Positions 44,369 through 52,844 of a stretch of DNA of 64,000 bases are shown here, piece after piece. Under the pieces are notes generated by a model. That model searched no databases. It had not been told where the DNA came from and worked only from the letters and a program-made list of their open reading frames with translations. The translations under genes were made by a program, and so were the position numbers. Origin of the DNA: Brevibacillus choshinensis. Lineage in GTDB: Bacteria; Bacillota; Bacilli; Brevibacillales; Brevibacillaceae. The DNA is taken from the NCBI RefSeq assembly GCF_016811915.1, contig NZ_CP069127.1:1704001-1768000 (forward strand), given 5' to 3'. Positions within the stretch are counted from its first letter, which is position 1, and every line of letters starts with the position of its first letter.

Positions 44369-46792
44369 ATGAAGGTATCGTACCAATGGTTGGCAGAATA
44401 CGTCGACCTCACAGATTGCACGCCACAGGAGCTGGCTGAAAAGCTGACTCGCAGCGGGGTGGAAGTAGACGCGGTCGAATCGCGCAATGCAGGCGTAAGT
44501 GGCGTCGTGATCGGTTATGTGAAAGAGCGCAGCAAGCATCCGGATGCAGACCGCCTCAATGTGTGTATCGTAGACGCAGGCCAAGGCGAAGACCTGCAGA
44601 TCGTTTGTGGTGCGCCAAACGTAGACAAAGGCCAAAAAGTGCTGGTAGCCCTGATCGGTGCAAAGCTGCCAGGCGGATTGAACATTAAACGCTCCAAGCT
44701 GCGTGGCGTGGAATCCCAAGGGATGATTTGCTCGGCGAAAGAGCTGGGCCTCAATGACAAGCTGCTGGCAAAAGATCAACAGGAAGGCATCATGGTATTG
44801 CCAGAGGAAGCGGAAATCGGCATGGATGCAGTCTCCTACCTCGGGTTGGACGACTACGTTCTGGAGCTGGGCTTGACTCCGAACCGCTCTGACTGCTTGA
44901 GCATGCTAGGAGTTGCCTATGAAGTGGCAGCCATTTTGGGCAAAGAAGTCGTACTACCGCAAATCGAACTCAAAGAGAGCGATGTGCCAAACCCGGTGGG
45001 CGTCAAGATCGATGCTACGGAAGCGTGCTACCAGTACCATGGACGCCATTTCACCAATGCGAAGATCACCAGCTCTCCGCAATGGATGAAAAACCGTCTG
45101 ATGGCAGCCGGCATTCGTCCCATTAACAATGTGGTGGACGTCACCAACTACGTGCTGCTCGAATACGGTCAGCCTCTCCACGCATTCGATGCAGGTCAGG
45201 TAGCGGATCGCACCATTGTTGTGCGGATGGCGGGCGAAGGCGAAACGATTGTGACCTTGGACGATCAGGAGCGCAAACTGGATGCCGAGACACTGCTGAT
45301 TGCAGATCCGACTAAAGGCTTGGCGATCGCAGGTGTCATGGGTGGTGCGAATTCCGAAATCACGAATGAAACGGCTGAGATCATTCTGGAAGCTGCTTGG
45401 TTCACTCCGAAGACCGTACGCCGCACTGCGCGTTCGCTCGGCATGCGTACCGAGGGCTGCGTTCGTTGGGAAAAAGGCGTGGATCAAGCGCGCGTGCAAG
45501 AAGCGGGTGAGCGAGCCGCTGCTTTGATTCAGCAATTGTCCGGTGCGACGATCTCCAAAGGCATCGCGACAGCTGTTGTGACAGAAGCAAAGTCGGCCGT
45601 CGTCTCCGTTACCTTGGAAAAAATCAATCAACATCTGGGAACATCGCTGGTTGCCTCCGATGTATCTCCGATTTTTGACCGTCTCCAGTTCCCTTATGAG
45701 ACTGGAAGTGACACTTGGACCGTCACGGTTCCGACTCGCCGTGGCGACATCACGCTGCCGGAAGATCTGGTGGAAGAAGTGGCGCGCCTGTACGGCTACG
45801 ACAACATCCCGACCAGTCTGCCTTCTGGAGCGACGACCCAAGGAAGCCTGACTCCCGAACAGCAGCTGCGCCGTACGATTCGCCGCCATTTGATCGGTGT
45901 CGGGCTGAATGAGGCGATCTCTTATGCGCTCGTGCATCCAGACCGCGTGGAAGATGCAGCCGGCCTGCATGAGGAAGCGGTAAAGCCGGTAGCGCTGCTC
46001 ATGCCGATGAGCGAAGAGCGGAGTGTCCTGCGCACGAGCTTGATCCCGAGCTTGCTGGAAACCATCGCCTATAACAAAAACCGTCAAAATCACGATGTTG
46101 CGATTTTTGAGCTGGGCCGCGTATTCCTCAGCACGGAAGAAAAATTGAGCCAGCTCCCTGAAGAGCGCTTGTACGTCGGTGGTGCGGTAACCGGTCAGTG
46201 GATTCCGCAAAACTGGATGGGTGCCAAGCAGCCTGTTGACTTTTATCAGGCAAAAGGGATTGTGGAATCCTTGCTTGCACGCTTGGGTATCCAAAACGTG
46301 GAGTACAAAGCTGTTTCCAGCCTTGCTGGCATGCATCCGGGACGTACCGCAGAAATTTCCGTTGGCGAGACACGCATCGGATATGTGGGGCAAATTCACC
46401 CAGGTACTGAAAAAGCGTACGACCTCAGCGAAACCTATGTGTTCCAGCTCGACGTAGCCAAACTGGTCGAACTGGCAGCAGGCGTCGGCTTCTACAATCA
46501 GCTTCCGAAATTCCCGGCTGTGACGCGTGACCTGGCACTAGTCGTGGATCGTTCTGTTCCTGCAGGCGCTTTGGAAGCGACGATCCGCCAGGCGGCAGGA
46601 GAGCTGCTGGAATCTCTTACCTTGTTCGATGTCTACACGGGCGAGCGCATCGCATCCGACAAGAAGAGCATGGCGTTCGCTCTGGTGCTGCGCAATTCCG
46701 AACGCACGCTGCAGGATGAAGAGATCCAACAGGTGACCAACGCTGTAATTGAAGCACTGAAAGTGAGTACGGGTGCCGAGCTTCGCATGTAA
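44369..46792 (+). CDS. pheT: Phenylalanyl-tRNA synthetase, beta subunit
   Basis: An 807-residue partner subunit with the editing and anticodon-binding modules. Order: N-terminal tRNA-binding (EMAP-like) domain at about 40-150, the B3/B4 editing domain at about 210-390, B5 at about 405-480, the degenerate catalytic-like core, and the C-terminal FDX-ACB domain from about 710 (FPAVTRDLALVVDRSVPAGALEATIRQAAGELLESLTLFDVYTG...). AGAGGAGAGG precedes the ATG. It is coupled to pheS under the Phe T-box. Confidence 0.97.
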   Translation: MKVSYQWLAEYVDLTDCTPQELAEKLTRSGVEVDAVESRNAGVSGVVIGYVKERSKHPDADRLNVCIVDAGQGEDLQIVCGAPNVDKGQKVLVALIGAKLPGGLNIKRSKLRGVESQGMICSAKELGLNDKLLAKDQQEGIMVLPEEAEIGMDAVSYLGLDDYVLELGLTPNRSDCLSMLGVAYEVAAILGKEVVLPQIELKESDVPNPVGVKIDATEACYQYHGRHFTNAKITSSPQWMKNRLMAAGIRPINNVVDVTNYVLLEYGQPLHAFDAGQVADRTIVVRMAGEGETIVTLDDQERKLDAETLLIADPTKGLAIAGVMGGANSEITNETAEIILEAAWFTPKTVRRTARSLGMRTEGCVRWEKGVDQARVQEAGERAAALIQQLSGATISKGIATAVVTEAKSAVVSVTLEKINQHLGTSLVASDVSPIFDRLQFPYETGSDTWTVTVPTRRGDITLPEDLVEEVARLYGYDNIPTSLPSGATTQGSLTPEQQLRRTIRRHLIGVGLNEAISYALVHPDRVEDAAGLHEEAVKPVALLMPMSEERSVLRTSLIPSLLETIAYNKNRQNHDVAIFELGRVFLSTEEKLSQLPEERLYVGGAVTGQWIPQNWMGAKQPVDFYQAKGIVESLLARLGIQNVEYKAVSSLAGMHPGRTAEISVGETRIGYVGQIHPGTEKAYDLSETYVFQLDVAKLVELAAGVGFYNQLPKFPAVTRDLALVVDRSVPAGALEATIRQAAGELLESLTLFDVYTGERIASDKKSMAFALVLRNSERTLQDEEIQQVTNAVIEALKVSTGAELRM

Positions 46793-46873
46793 GCATAGCT
46801 TGACGAAATCTGACATTTTCAGTAACCTAAAATGGATAAGTAGAGCAAAGGTCGCAGTAGGGAGGAACCCCTC

Positions 46874-47149
46874 GTGCAAGGTGATGGGAAAAATCGTTTG
46901 ACGGTGGATATCTTTGGCCAACAATACCGGCTCAGTGGAAAGGCAAGTGTCAATCACATACGCATGGTGGCCGGTTTCGTTGATGACAAGATGAACGAAA
47001 TCGCGAACGGCAACCATCGTTTGGACACGGCCAAGATCGCCGTACTTTCTGCAGTGAATATCGCGGATGAATATTTCCGCCTGCGGCAGGAGTACGAAGA
47101 GCTGCTGAAGATCCTACAAGAAGATGCAAATGGAAAAGAAATAGAGTAA
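46874..47149 (+). CDS. zapA: Cell division protein ZapA
   Basis: A 91-residue FtsZ-ring stabiliser. The globular head (RLTVDIFGQQYRLSGKASVNHIRMVAGFVDDKMNEIA, residues 8-43) is followed by a helix/coiled-coil (TAKIAVLSAVNIADEYFRLRQEYEELLKIL), the standard ZapA layout. The GTG at 46874 has GGGAGGAACCCCTC in front. It lies 81 bases after pheT. In B. subtilis, rnhC precedes and cvpA-polX-mutS2 follow zapA; here rnhC, cvpA and polX are absent and larE-larB follow. Confidence 0.92.
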   Translation: MQGDGKNRLTVDIFGQQYRLSGKASVNHIRMVAGFVDDKMNEIANGNHRLDTAKIAVLSAVNIADEYFRLRQEYEELLKILQEDANGKEIE

Positions 47150-47215
47150 AAAGGGGGGCAGTAGGCCCCTCTTTTTCGCATTGTGAGGAACGTCAAGGGA
47201 CGGAGGAAAAATGGG

Positions 47216-48061
47216 ATGAACATGCTGATAACACAAGAGTTGACGGAAAAAAACGAAAAGCTGGGCAACATCCTGCGTGAAATGGGGACCGTCTTGATCG
47301 CATTCTCCGGGGGTGTCGACAGTACATTCCTGCTGGCTCGCGCTGTCGAAGTGCTCGGTGACTCGGCAATTGCGGTCACGGCGGCTTCCGAGACGTTTCC
47401 GACACGTGAGTTTGAGGCAGCCAAACGTCTCGCTGCGCAGCTTGGGGCAAGGTTTGTCACGACGGAAATCCGCGAAATGGAAAATCCGAATTTCGTCTCG
47501 AATCCCGTAAACCGATGCTTTTTTTGCAAGGATGGACTGTATGAGCATCTCGGAAAAATGGCAGAAGACAATGAGTGGCACGCAGTGATTTGTGATGGTG
47601 CCAATGTCGATGACCAAGGAGATTATCGTCCAGGACGCGTAGCCGCTGCACAACGGGGAGTACGAAGCCCCTTGCAGGAAGCCGGTTTTTATAAAGAGGA
47701 CATCCGCGCCCTTTCCAAAGAGATGGGATTGCCGACATGGAATAAGCCTTCGTTTGCATGCCTTTCCTCTAGAATACCCTACGGTTCACAAATCACATTG
47801 GAAAAAATCGATCAGATTGACAGAGCTGAGGGCTACCTGCTCAGTCTGGGATTTCATCAGGTGAGGGTCCGCCACCATGACTCGATCGCCCGGATAGAGG
47901 TAGGCCCGGACGATTTTGCCAGACTCCTCCGTCATCACGCGCAAATACATACAGCACTGCAGGAAATTGGCTTTTCTTACGTGACGCTTGATCTGTTTGG
48001 CTATCAGACAGGAAGCATGAATGCGGTGCTGGGAACGGACGTGAAAAAGCAGCATGGCTGA
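47216..48061 (+). CDS. larE: LarE-type sulfur transferase, three-cysteine form
   Basis: ATP-dependent sulfur insertase that makes the dithiocarboxylate of the nickel-pincer nucleotide. It is 281 residues. The PP-loop SGGVDST is at residues 31-37, with the C-terminal pattern KPSFACLSSRIPYG near residue 177. It has Cys101-x-x-Cys104 plus Cys182. Lactiplantibacillus LarE has only the last, which is sacrificed; three-cysteine members such as the Thermotoga one hold a [4Fe-4S] cluster. ATG at 47216 follows GGAGGAAAAATGGG; the frame is open to 47183. It overlaps larB by 8 bases. Confidence 0.9.
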   Translation: MNMLITQELTEKNEKLGNILREMGTVLIAFSGGVDSTFLLARAVEVLGDSAIAVTAASETFPTREFEAAKRLAAQLGARFVTTEIREMENPNFVSNPVNRCFFCKDGLYEHLGKMAEDNEWHAVICDGANVDDQGDYRPGRVAAAQRGVRSPLQEAGFYKEDIRALSKEMGLPTWNKPSFACLSSRIPYGSQITLEKIDQIDRAEGYLLSLGFHQVRVRHHDSIARIEVGPDDFARLLRHHAQIHTALQEIGFSYVTLDLFGYQTGSMNAVLGTDVKKQHG

Positions 48062-48806
48062 TGTGAAAGGGATCTTGCAGGAAGTGCAAGCGGGACGACT
48101 CAGTATTGAGCAAGCGACCGAGCTGCTGCAAGGTGCGAGTATGCTCGATTACGCCACACTGGATATCGATCGAGCCAGGCGCACAGGATTCCCGGAAGTG
48201 GTGTACGGGGCGGGTAAGGGAGTGGAGCAGCTGCTCGGGATCATGGAGCGCCTCCGCGAGCATCAAGAGCTCGTCCTGGTGACGAGAGTGAGTGAGGAGC
48301 AGGCCCAGCGTGTATTGGAGAGGTGGCCCGATATCCAGTACGAAAAGGAAGCGGCGCTGCTCATCGCAAGCCGCGAGCCGCTGCGGCCTGTACGCAAAGG
48401 CTACGTCGCTGTGGTAGCGGCCGGCACCTCTGATTGGGGAGTGGCTCAGGAGGCAGCGTGGACGATCAGGTGCTTCGGAAGTGAGGCCCGGGTGATTGCC
48501 GATGTAGGGGTAGCGGGAATTCACCGTCTTTTTGGCAGGCTGGAGGAAATCCGCTCCGCTTCGGTGATTGTCTGTGTGGCAGGTATGGAGGGGGCGCTCG
48601 CCAGTGTGTTGGCTGGCCTCGTGGACATTCCCGTTATCGCTGTTCCGACGAGCGTCGGCTATGGAGCGAATTTTGGCGGGGTGTCCGCGCTTTTGTCCAT
48701 GCTCAATTCCTGTTCGACGGGTGTGTCAGTGGTGAATATCGACAATGGCTTCGGCGCAGGTTATATGGCAGGGATGATACACAAGCAGATGAGTAAGCCC
48801 GTGTAA
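48054..48806 (+). CDS. larB: Nickel-pincer cofactor biosynthesis protein LarB
   Basis: Carboxylates and hydrolyses nicotinic acid adenine dinucleotide in the first step of the pincer cofactor. It is 250 residues. The family pattern is complete: LDIDRARRTGFPEVVYGAGK near residues 37-56 and the PurE-like core with VVAAGTSDWGVAQEAAWT, GVAGIHRLFGRLEEIR, VAGMEGALASVLAGLVDIPVIAVPTSVGYGANFGG and NIDNGFGAGY. It is coupled to larE. larC, the nickel insertase, and larA are not in the window. Confidence 0.93.
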   Translation: MADVKGILQEVQAGRLSIEQATELLQGASMLDYATLDIDRARRTGFPEVVYGAGKGVEQLLGIMERLREHQELVLVTRVSEEQAQRVLERWPDIQYEKEAALLIASREPLRPVRKGYVAVVAAGTSDWGVAQEAAWTIRCFGSEARVIADVGVAGIHRLFGRLEEIRSASVIVCVAGMEGALASVLAGLVDIPVIAVPTSVGYGANFGGVSALLSMLNSCSTGVSVVNIDNGFGAGYMAGMIHKQMSKPV

Positions 48807-48813
48807 AAGCAGG

Positions 48814-48848
48814 AGAGCCAACCCTAGAAAGCCGGGTTGGCTCTTTTT
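48814..48848 (+). terminator. Terminator of larE-larB
   Basis: The GAGCCAACCC/GGGTTGGCTC stem is followed by five T. It lies 8 bases after the larB stop. Confidence 0.9.
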
Positions 48849-48858
48849 CCAAATCCTG

Positions 48859-49233
48859 TTACGTTTCCTGCTTGTTTCCGGCGTCGCCGTTGCGCATATC
48901 CATATGGGTCTTGATCGGGATAAACAGGTCGATGATCCCGATGACCAGTGAGGCGAGCAGTGCCCCTAAAATGGTAACGCGGAAGCCGGAGACCACAAAC
49001 TGGGTCACATATATGACGATGGCACTGACGATAAAACCGACAATCCCGCGGTTATAAGGCGAGATCCGATCGCCGAACATCGCTTCGATGACCCAACCCA
49101 AGAGGGCAATGACAACAGCCGCCAGCAAGGCTGTCCAAAAGCTGCTAACGGAAAAGCCAGGAACCAGAAATCCGACAAACATCAGGACTACGGCAGCGAC
49201 GATGAAGCGGACGATATGGCGCATAATCGTCAA
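48859..49233 (-). CDS. Phage-holin-family (YvlD-like) small membrane protein
   Basis: A 124-residue protein with four hydrophobic segments at about residues 6-24, 30-50, 62-84 and 86-106. It resembles the Phage_holin_4_2 (PF04020) family to which B. subtilis YvlD belongs. Such proteins sit alone in chromosomes and are not signs of a prophage. The TTG at 49233 is chosen for AAAGGAGGA six bases upstream; an ATG nine bases in is the alternative. It faces the larB terminator and diverges from mutS2. Confidence 0.82.
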   Translation of the reverse strand: MTIMRHIVRFIVAAVVLMFVGFLVPGFSVSSFWTALLAAVVIALLGWVIEAMFGDRISPYNRGIVGFIVSAIVIYVTQFVVSGFRVTILGALLASLVIGIIDLFIPIKTHMDMRNGDAGNKQET

Positions 49234-49334
49234 GTGTACTCCTCCTTTAAAATTGTTTCGTTTTCATTCTGGCTAATTGGGTGTCGAACTATGCCAGATC
49301 AAGGCGTGTAAAATTATCCTTGAAACGGTTGGCA

Positions 49335-49343
49335 TGATATAAT
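49335..49343 (+). promoter_or_regulatory. Extended -10 promoter element of mutS2
   Basis: TGATATAAT fits an extended -10 (TGnTATAAT). The -35 position carries only TTATCC. It lies about 75 bases before the GTG start. Confidence 0.55.
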
Positions 49344-49417
49344 GAGTTGATTACATGGCTTACGCAATTTCTGACAGGCTCAAATGGAGCCGACGCAGGA
49401 AAGTAAGGAGGATTGCT

Positions 49418-51778
49418 GTGGAACAAAGGGTATTAAAAACATTGGAATACGATAAAATCGTCGCGTTGCTGGTTGATAAAGCGACATGCACATATGGAAA
49501 AGAAAAAGCGGCCGAGCTGCTTCCGTTCATGAGTATGGAGGAAGTGACGATCGCCCAGAGAGGTACAGAAGAGGCAGCCACTGTCCTGCGATTGAAAGGG
49601 AGCGTGCCGCTGGGGGGAATTCGGGATATCCGCGGACCTGTCCAACGTGCCCGTCTCAACGCGATGCTCGCCCCTCTGGAGCTGATGGACATTGCAAGCA
49701 CAGTTTCGGCAGGCCGCAGGCTGAAAAACTTTTTGCTCGATATGTGCGAGGATCATGATTTGCCGCTCCTTCGCGATCAGGCTGAACGCATCGAAGGCTT
49801 GCGAGAGCTGGAGGCGGAAATCCGCCGCTGTGTGGATGAGGGCGGCGACATTCTGGACAGCGCCAGCGTAGAGCTGCGCCAGGTCCGTCAAGAAATCAGG
49901 CAGCTGGAAGCGAGGATTCGGGAAAAGCTGGATTCCATGACCCGCTCCTCTTCCTACCAAAAAATGCTGATGGAAAACATCGTCACCATCCGCGGAGACC
50001 GTTTCGTCATTCCTGTCAAACAGGAGTACCGTCACGTATTCGGAGGCATCGTGCATGACCAATCGGCTTCTGGAGCGACGCTCTTCATCGAGCCTGAGGT
50101 CATCGTCTCCATGAACAACAAGCTTCGTGAGCTGCGTCTGCGCGAGGAACGCGAGGTAGAGCGCATCCTGTATTTGCTGACTGAGCAGGTCGCATTTGCC
50201 GTAGAGGCTCTCATCGAGAATATCGATGCGCTGACAGAGCTGGATTTTATGTTCGCCAAAGCCCAGCTGGCATGGAGCATGAAAGCCATTTGCCCGAAAT
50301 TGAACGATCGCGGTTACCTGAATATGCGAAAGGCGCGCCACCCGCTCATTGCCCGCGAGGTAGTCGTGCCCGTAAATGTTGAGCTGGGTGGAGAATATCA
50401 AGCCATCGTCGTTACTGGACCAAACACAGGGGGGAAAACCGTCTCGTTGAAAACGATCGGTCTTCTGTCCCTCATGACGATGGCAGGTCTGCACATCCCT
50501 GCAGAGGAAGAAAGTGAGATGACTGTGTTTTCCTCTGTTTTTGCCGATATCGGGGATGAGCAGTCCATCGAGCAGAGCCTCTCGACGTTTTCCAGCCATA
50601 TGACGAACATCATCCATATTTTGGAGACGATGGATGCGAAAAGCCTGGTGCTGTTTGACGAGCTGGGAGCGGGTACGGACCCGACGGAAGGTGCCGCCCT
50701 GGCCATGTCCATCATCGACCATGTCATCGATTCAGGGGCACGTCTGGTGGCGACGACGCACTACAGTGAATTGAAAGCATATGCCTACGACAGGCCGGAA
50801 GCCATCAATGCGAGCGTAGAGTTCGATGTACAGACCCTTCGCCCTACGTATCGTCTCCTGGTAGGCGTGCCTGGACGCTCCAATGCGTTTGCGATCGCCA
50901 GAAGGCTCGGGCTGCCAGAAGAGATCATCGAGGTTGCACGTGGCTCCATCAGCGAGGAAGACAACCAGGTGGAGAGCATGATCGCCTCGCTGGAGCGCAA
51001 CCGCAAGACCGCAGAAGCCGAGCGCCAGCAGGCAGAAGCCCTTCGACGCGAAGCGGAAGCGCTGCGTCGAGAGCTGGAAGAAGAGCGAGCTCGCTTTGCG
51101 GAAGAAAAGAACAAAAGGATGGAGCGGGCGGAAGACGAGGCGCGCATTGCTGTCCAGTTGGCAAAGGAAGAAGCCGAGACGATCATCCGCGAGCTTCGTG
51201 AAATGATGGCAGAAGGTGCGGAAATCAAGGAGCACCGCCTGATTGACGCTAAAAAGCGCCTGGGCAATGCCGTTTTGGAATTGGAGAAGGAAAAAGTGAA
51301 AAAGCCGGCAAAAGCTGTCCGTGCCACCCAAATCAAGGTGGGCGACGAAGTCATGGTGACGAGCTTCGGCCAAAAAGGAACCGTGCTGGAAAAAGTAAAC
51401 AGCGAAGAGTTTCTCGTGCAGATCGGCATTATGAAAATGAAGGTCAAACGCGAGGACATGCACGTCCAAAATTCCGTGCAGCAGCAGAAGCAGCAAGCCA
51501 CCCCTTACACATCCGTCAAACGCAGGAGCGACAACATCAAAATGGATCTGGACTTGCGCGGCTACAATGTCGAGGACGGCATTCGTGAGATCGATCAGTT
51601 CCTCGATGATGCTCTGCTGGCAGGACTGCATTCCGTCTCCATTATTCACGGTCACGGCACAGGCGTACTGCGCAAAGGCGTCCATGAATATTTGCGGCAT
51701 CACCGCAACGTCAAGTCATTTCGACTGGGGGGGCAAGGTGAAGGCGGAGTAGGCGCTACCATTGCCGAGCTGAAATAA
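49418..51778 (+). CDS. mutS2: Endonuclease MutS2 (ribosome rescue/recombination suppressor)
   Basis: A 786-residue MutS2/RqcU. It has MutS-like lever and clamp regions, and an ABC ATPase with Walker A TGPNTGGKT near residue 333 and Walker B SLVLFDELGAGTDPTEGAALA near residue 410. A long charged coiled-coil at about 510-640 and a KOW-like segment follow. The C-terminal Smr nuclease domain has LDLRGYN and HGHGTG. It lacks the mismatch-recognition domain I of MutS. Members act on stalled or collided ribosomes and restrain recombination. GTG at 49418 follows AAGGAGG; the frame is open to 49355 but homologues start at this point. Confidence 0.95.
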   Translation: MEQRVLKTLEYDKIVALLVDKATCTYGKEKAAELLPFMSMEEVTIAQRGTEEAATVLRLKGSVPLGGIRDIRGPVQRARLNAMLAPLELMDIASTVSAGRRLKNFLLDMCEDHDLPLLRDQAERIEGLRELEAEIRRCVDEGGDILDSASVELRQVRQEIRQLEARIREKLDSMTRSSSYQKMLMENIVTIRGDRFVIPVKQEYRHVFGGIVHDQSASGATLFIEPEVIVSMNNKLRELRLREEREVERILYLLTEQVAFAVEALIENIDALTELDFMFAKAQLAWSMKAICPKLNDRGYLNMRKARHPLIAREVVVPVNVELGGEYQAIVVTGPNTGGKTVSLKTIGLLSLMTMAGLHIPAEEESEMTVFSSVFADIGDEQSIEQSLSTFSSHMTNIIHILETMDAKSLVLFDELGAGTDPTEGAALAMSIIDHVIDSGARLVATTHYSELKAYAYDRPEAINASVEFDVQTLRPTYRLLVGVPGRSNAFAIARRLGLPEEIIEVARGSISEEDNQVESMIASLERNRKTAEAERQQAEALRREAEALRRELEEERARFAEEKNKRMERAEDEARIAVQLAKEEAETIIRELREMMAEGAEIKEHRLIDAKKRLGNAVLELEKEKVKKPAKAVRATQIKVGDEVMVTSFGQKGTVLEKVNSEEFLVQIGIMKMKVKREDMHVQNSVQQQKQQATPYTSVKRRSDNIKMDLDLRGYNVEDGIREIDQFLDDALLAGLHSVSIIHGHGTGVLRKGVHEYLRHHRNVKSFRLGGQGEGGVGATIAELK

Positions 51779-51795
51779 ACACGGGAGGGGACATA

Positions 51796-52206
51796 ATGGG
51801 GAGCCTGCTGCACAATCAATACTTTGCTACGGCAGCTTATTTTACCGTATCAGGGCTGATGATGATCCTGTTCCTGTCCATCTTTGAACTGGTGACCCGC
51901 TATCGAGTATGGCACGAGCTGAAGCAGGGGAATATGGCCGTGGCCATGGCAACGGGAGGAAAAATATTCGGCATCGCCAATATCTTTCGTTACTCGATTC
52001 AGGAGCACGCTTCCATGGGAGAGGCGCTGATCGGGGCGACCTTTGGTTATTTTTTGCTGTTGGTCAGTTATTTTATCTTTGAATTCATGACACCGAGCTT
52101 TAATATCGACGATGAAATTGCCAAGGACAACCGGGCGATCGGCTTTACTGCCATGGTGCTGTCCATCGGCTTCTCCTACATTATTGGCGCGACTTTGACG
52201 AGATAG
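51796..52206 (+). CDS. DUF350 family membrane protein (YshE-like)
   Basis: A 136-residue protein with four hydrophobic segments at about 12-32, 52-66, 76-98 and 110-134. The DUF350 pattern MAVAMATGGKIFGIANIFRYSI and DNRAIGFTAMVLSIGFSYIIGAT is visible. Function unknown. It lies 17 bases after mutS2 with GGGAGGGG upstream, as yshE follows mutS2 in B. subtilis, so the pair is conserved. Confidence 0.87.
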   Translation: MGSLLHNQYFATAAYFTVSGLMMILFLSIFELVTRYRVWHELKQGNMAVAMATGGKIFGIANIFRYSIQEHASMGEALIGATFGYFLLLVSYFIFEFMTPSFNIDDEIAKDNRAIGFTAMVLSIGFSYIIGATLTR

Positions 52207-52244
52207 CGCAGCTCCATCCATACCAGTTGCTGGAGGGGATTCTC

Positions 52245-52559
52245 ATGGAGGCTTCGGATTCGAATGTTTGCGTGGTGACCGTAGTGGAGGGTGGCAAGCG
52301 GAAGTCTGTCGCTTTGGTGGAGGGGGACAATCTCTTGCTGGGATTGGTCCGAGCCAATCTGCCTGTCGAGTTTTTTTGCACGACAGGAAAATGTACGACT
52401 TGTCGCTTGCGCATGGAAATTCCTGCTGGTTCTGCACCAATGGCATCTGAAACGGAGCAATATCGGTTGGGAAAAGAGGCCATGGCTGCGGGCTATCGCC
52501 TGGCCTGTCAGGTGTTTGTGGCAGGCCCCCTCACCGTTTACTTGGATGACAGCCGATGA
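52245..52559 (+). CDS. 2Fe-2S ferredoxin-type protein
   Basis: A 104-residue plant-type [2Fe-2S] protein. The cluster cysteines are Cys45, Cys50, Cys53 (CTTGKCTTC) and Cys88 (YRLACQVF), the standard C-x4-C-x2-C-x(n)-C pattern. The fold begins with strands around VTVVEGGKRKSVAL. Electron-transfer role; no dedicated reductase is adjacent. ATG at 52245 follows GGAGGGGATTCTC; a TTG at 52227 is the alternative. It lies 38 bases after the DUF350 gene. Confidence 0.88.
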   Translation: MEASDSNVCVVTVVEGGKRKSVALVEGDNLLLGLVRANLPVEFFCTTGKCTTCRLRMEIPAGSAPMASETEQYRLGKEAMAAGYRLACQVFVAGPLTVYLDDSR

Positions 52560-52581
52560 TACCTCCCGGCAGAAACCATGA

Positions 52582-52609
52582 TTGAATGAGGGATAGATGG
52601 AGAGTATAA
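52582..52609 (+). promoter_or_regulatory. Candidate promoter for the small ORF
   Basis: TTGAAT (52582-52587), a 16-base spacer and TATAAT (52604-52609). A GCAGCAG.../CTGCTGC hairpin (about 52630-52662) lies in the leader it would produce. Confidence 0.5.
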
Positions 52610-52695
52610 TTAGGTTTTGGCAGAGTGCGACAGCAGCCTTCCTAGAGCGGGCTGCTGCTGCATGTAGCCGGATCGAGATTGAGGAGGATTCAGCC

Positions 52696-52770
52696 TTGGA
52701 AACGTTATACAAGGTCCTCATAGGATTGTGTGTCGTCTTTGTAGCGGCAGGGATCTACTATCTGTCGTAA
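52696..52770 (+). CDS. Putative small membrane protein (24 residues)
   Basis: A TTG start at 52696 behind a strong GAGGAGG gives 24 residues: a short polar start (ETLYK) and a single hydrophobic segment ending in YYLS. The same frame is open to an ATG at 52597, which would make 57 residues with a non-typical Ala-rich N-terminus, but a promoter -10 overlaps that longer start. The strong ribosome site and single-TM composition are typical of genuine small membrane proteins. No family recognised. It lies between the ferredoxin and sugar dehydrogenase genes. Confidence 0.45.
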   Translation: METLYKVLIGLCVVFVAAGIYYLS

Positions 52771-52844
52771 CCGAATTGAAAGTGGTCGCGTAATTACCCA
52801 TACGTGAACCTTACCCTAGAGAACCTGAAAGAGGAGATACAGAA

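Noticed and set aside
48859..49233. Possible prophage remnant because of the holin-family match
   Set aside because: YvlD-like members of this family are common single chromosomal genes and no other phage gene is near.
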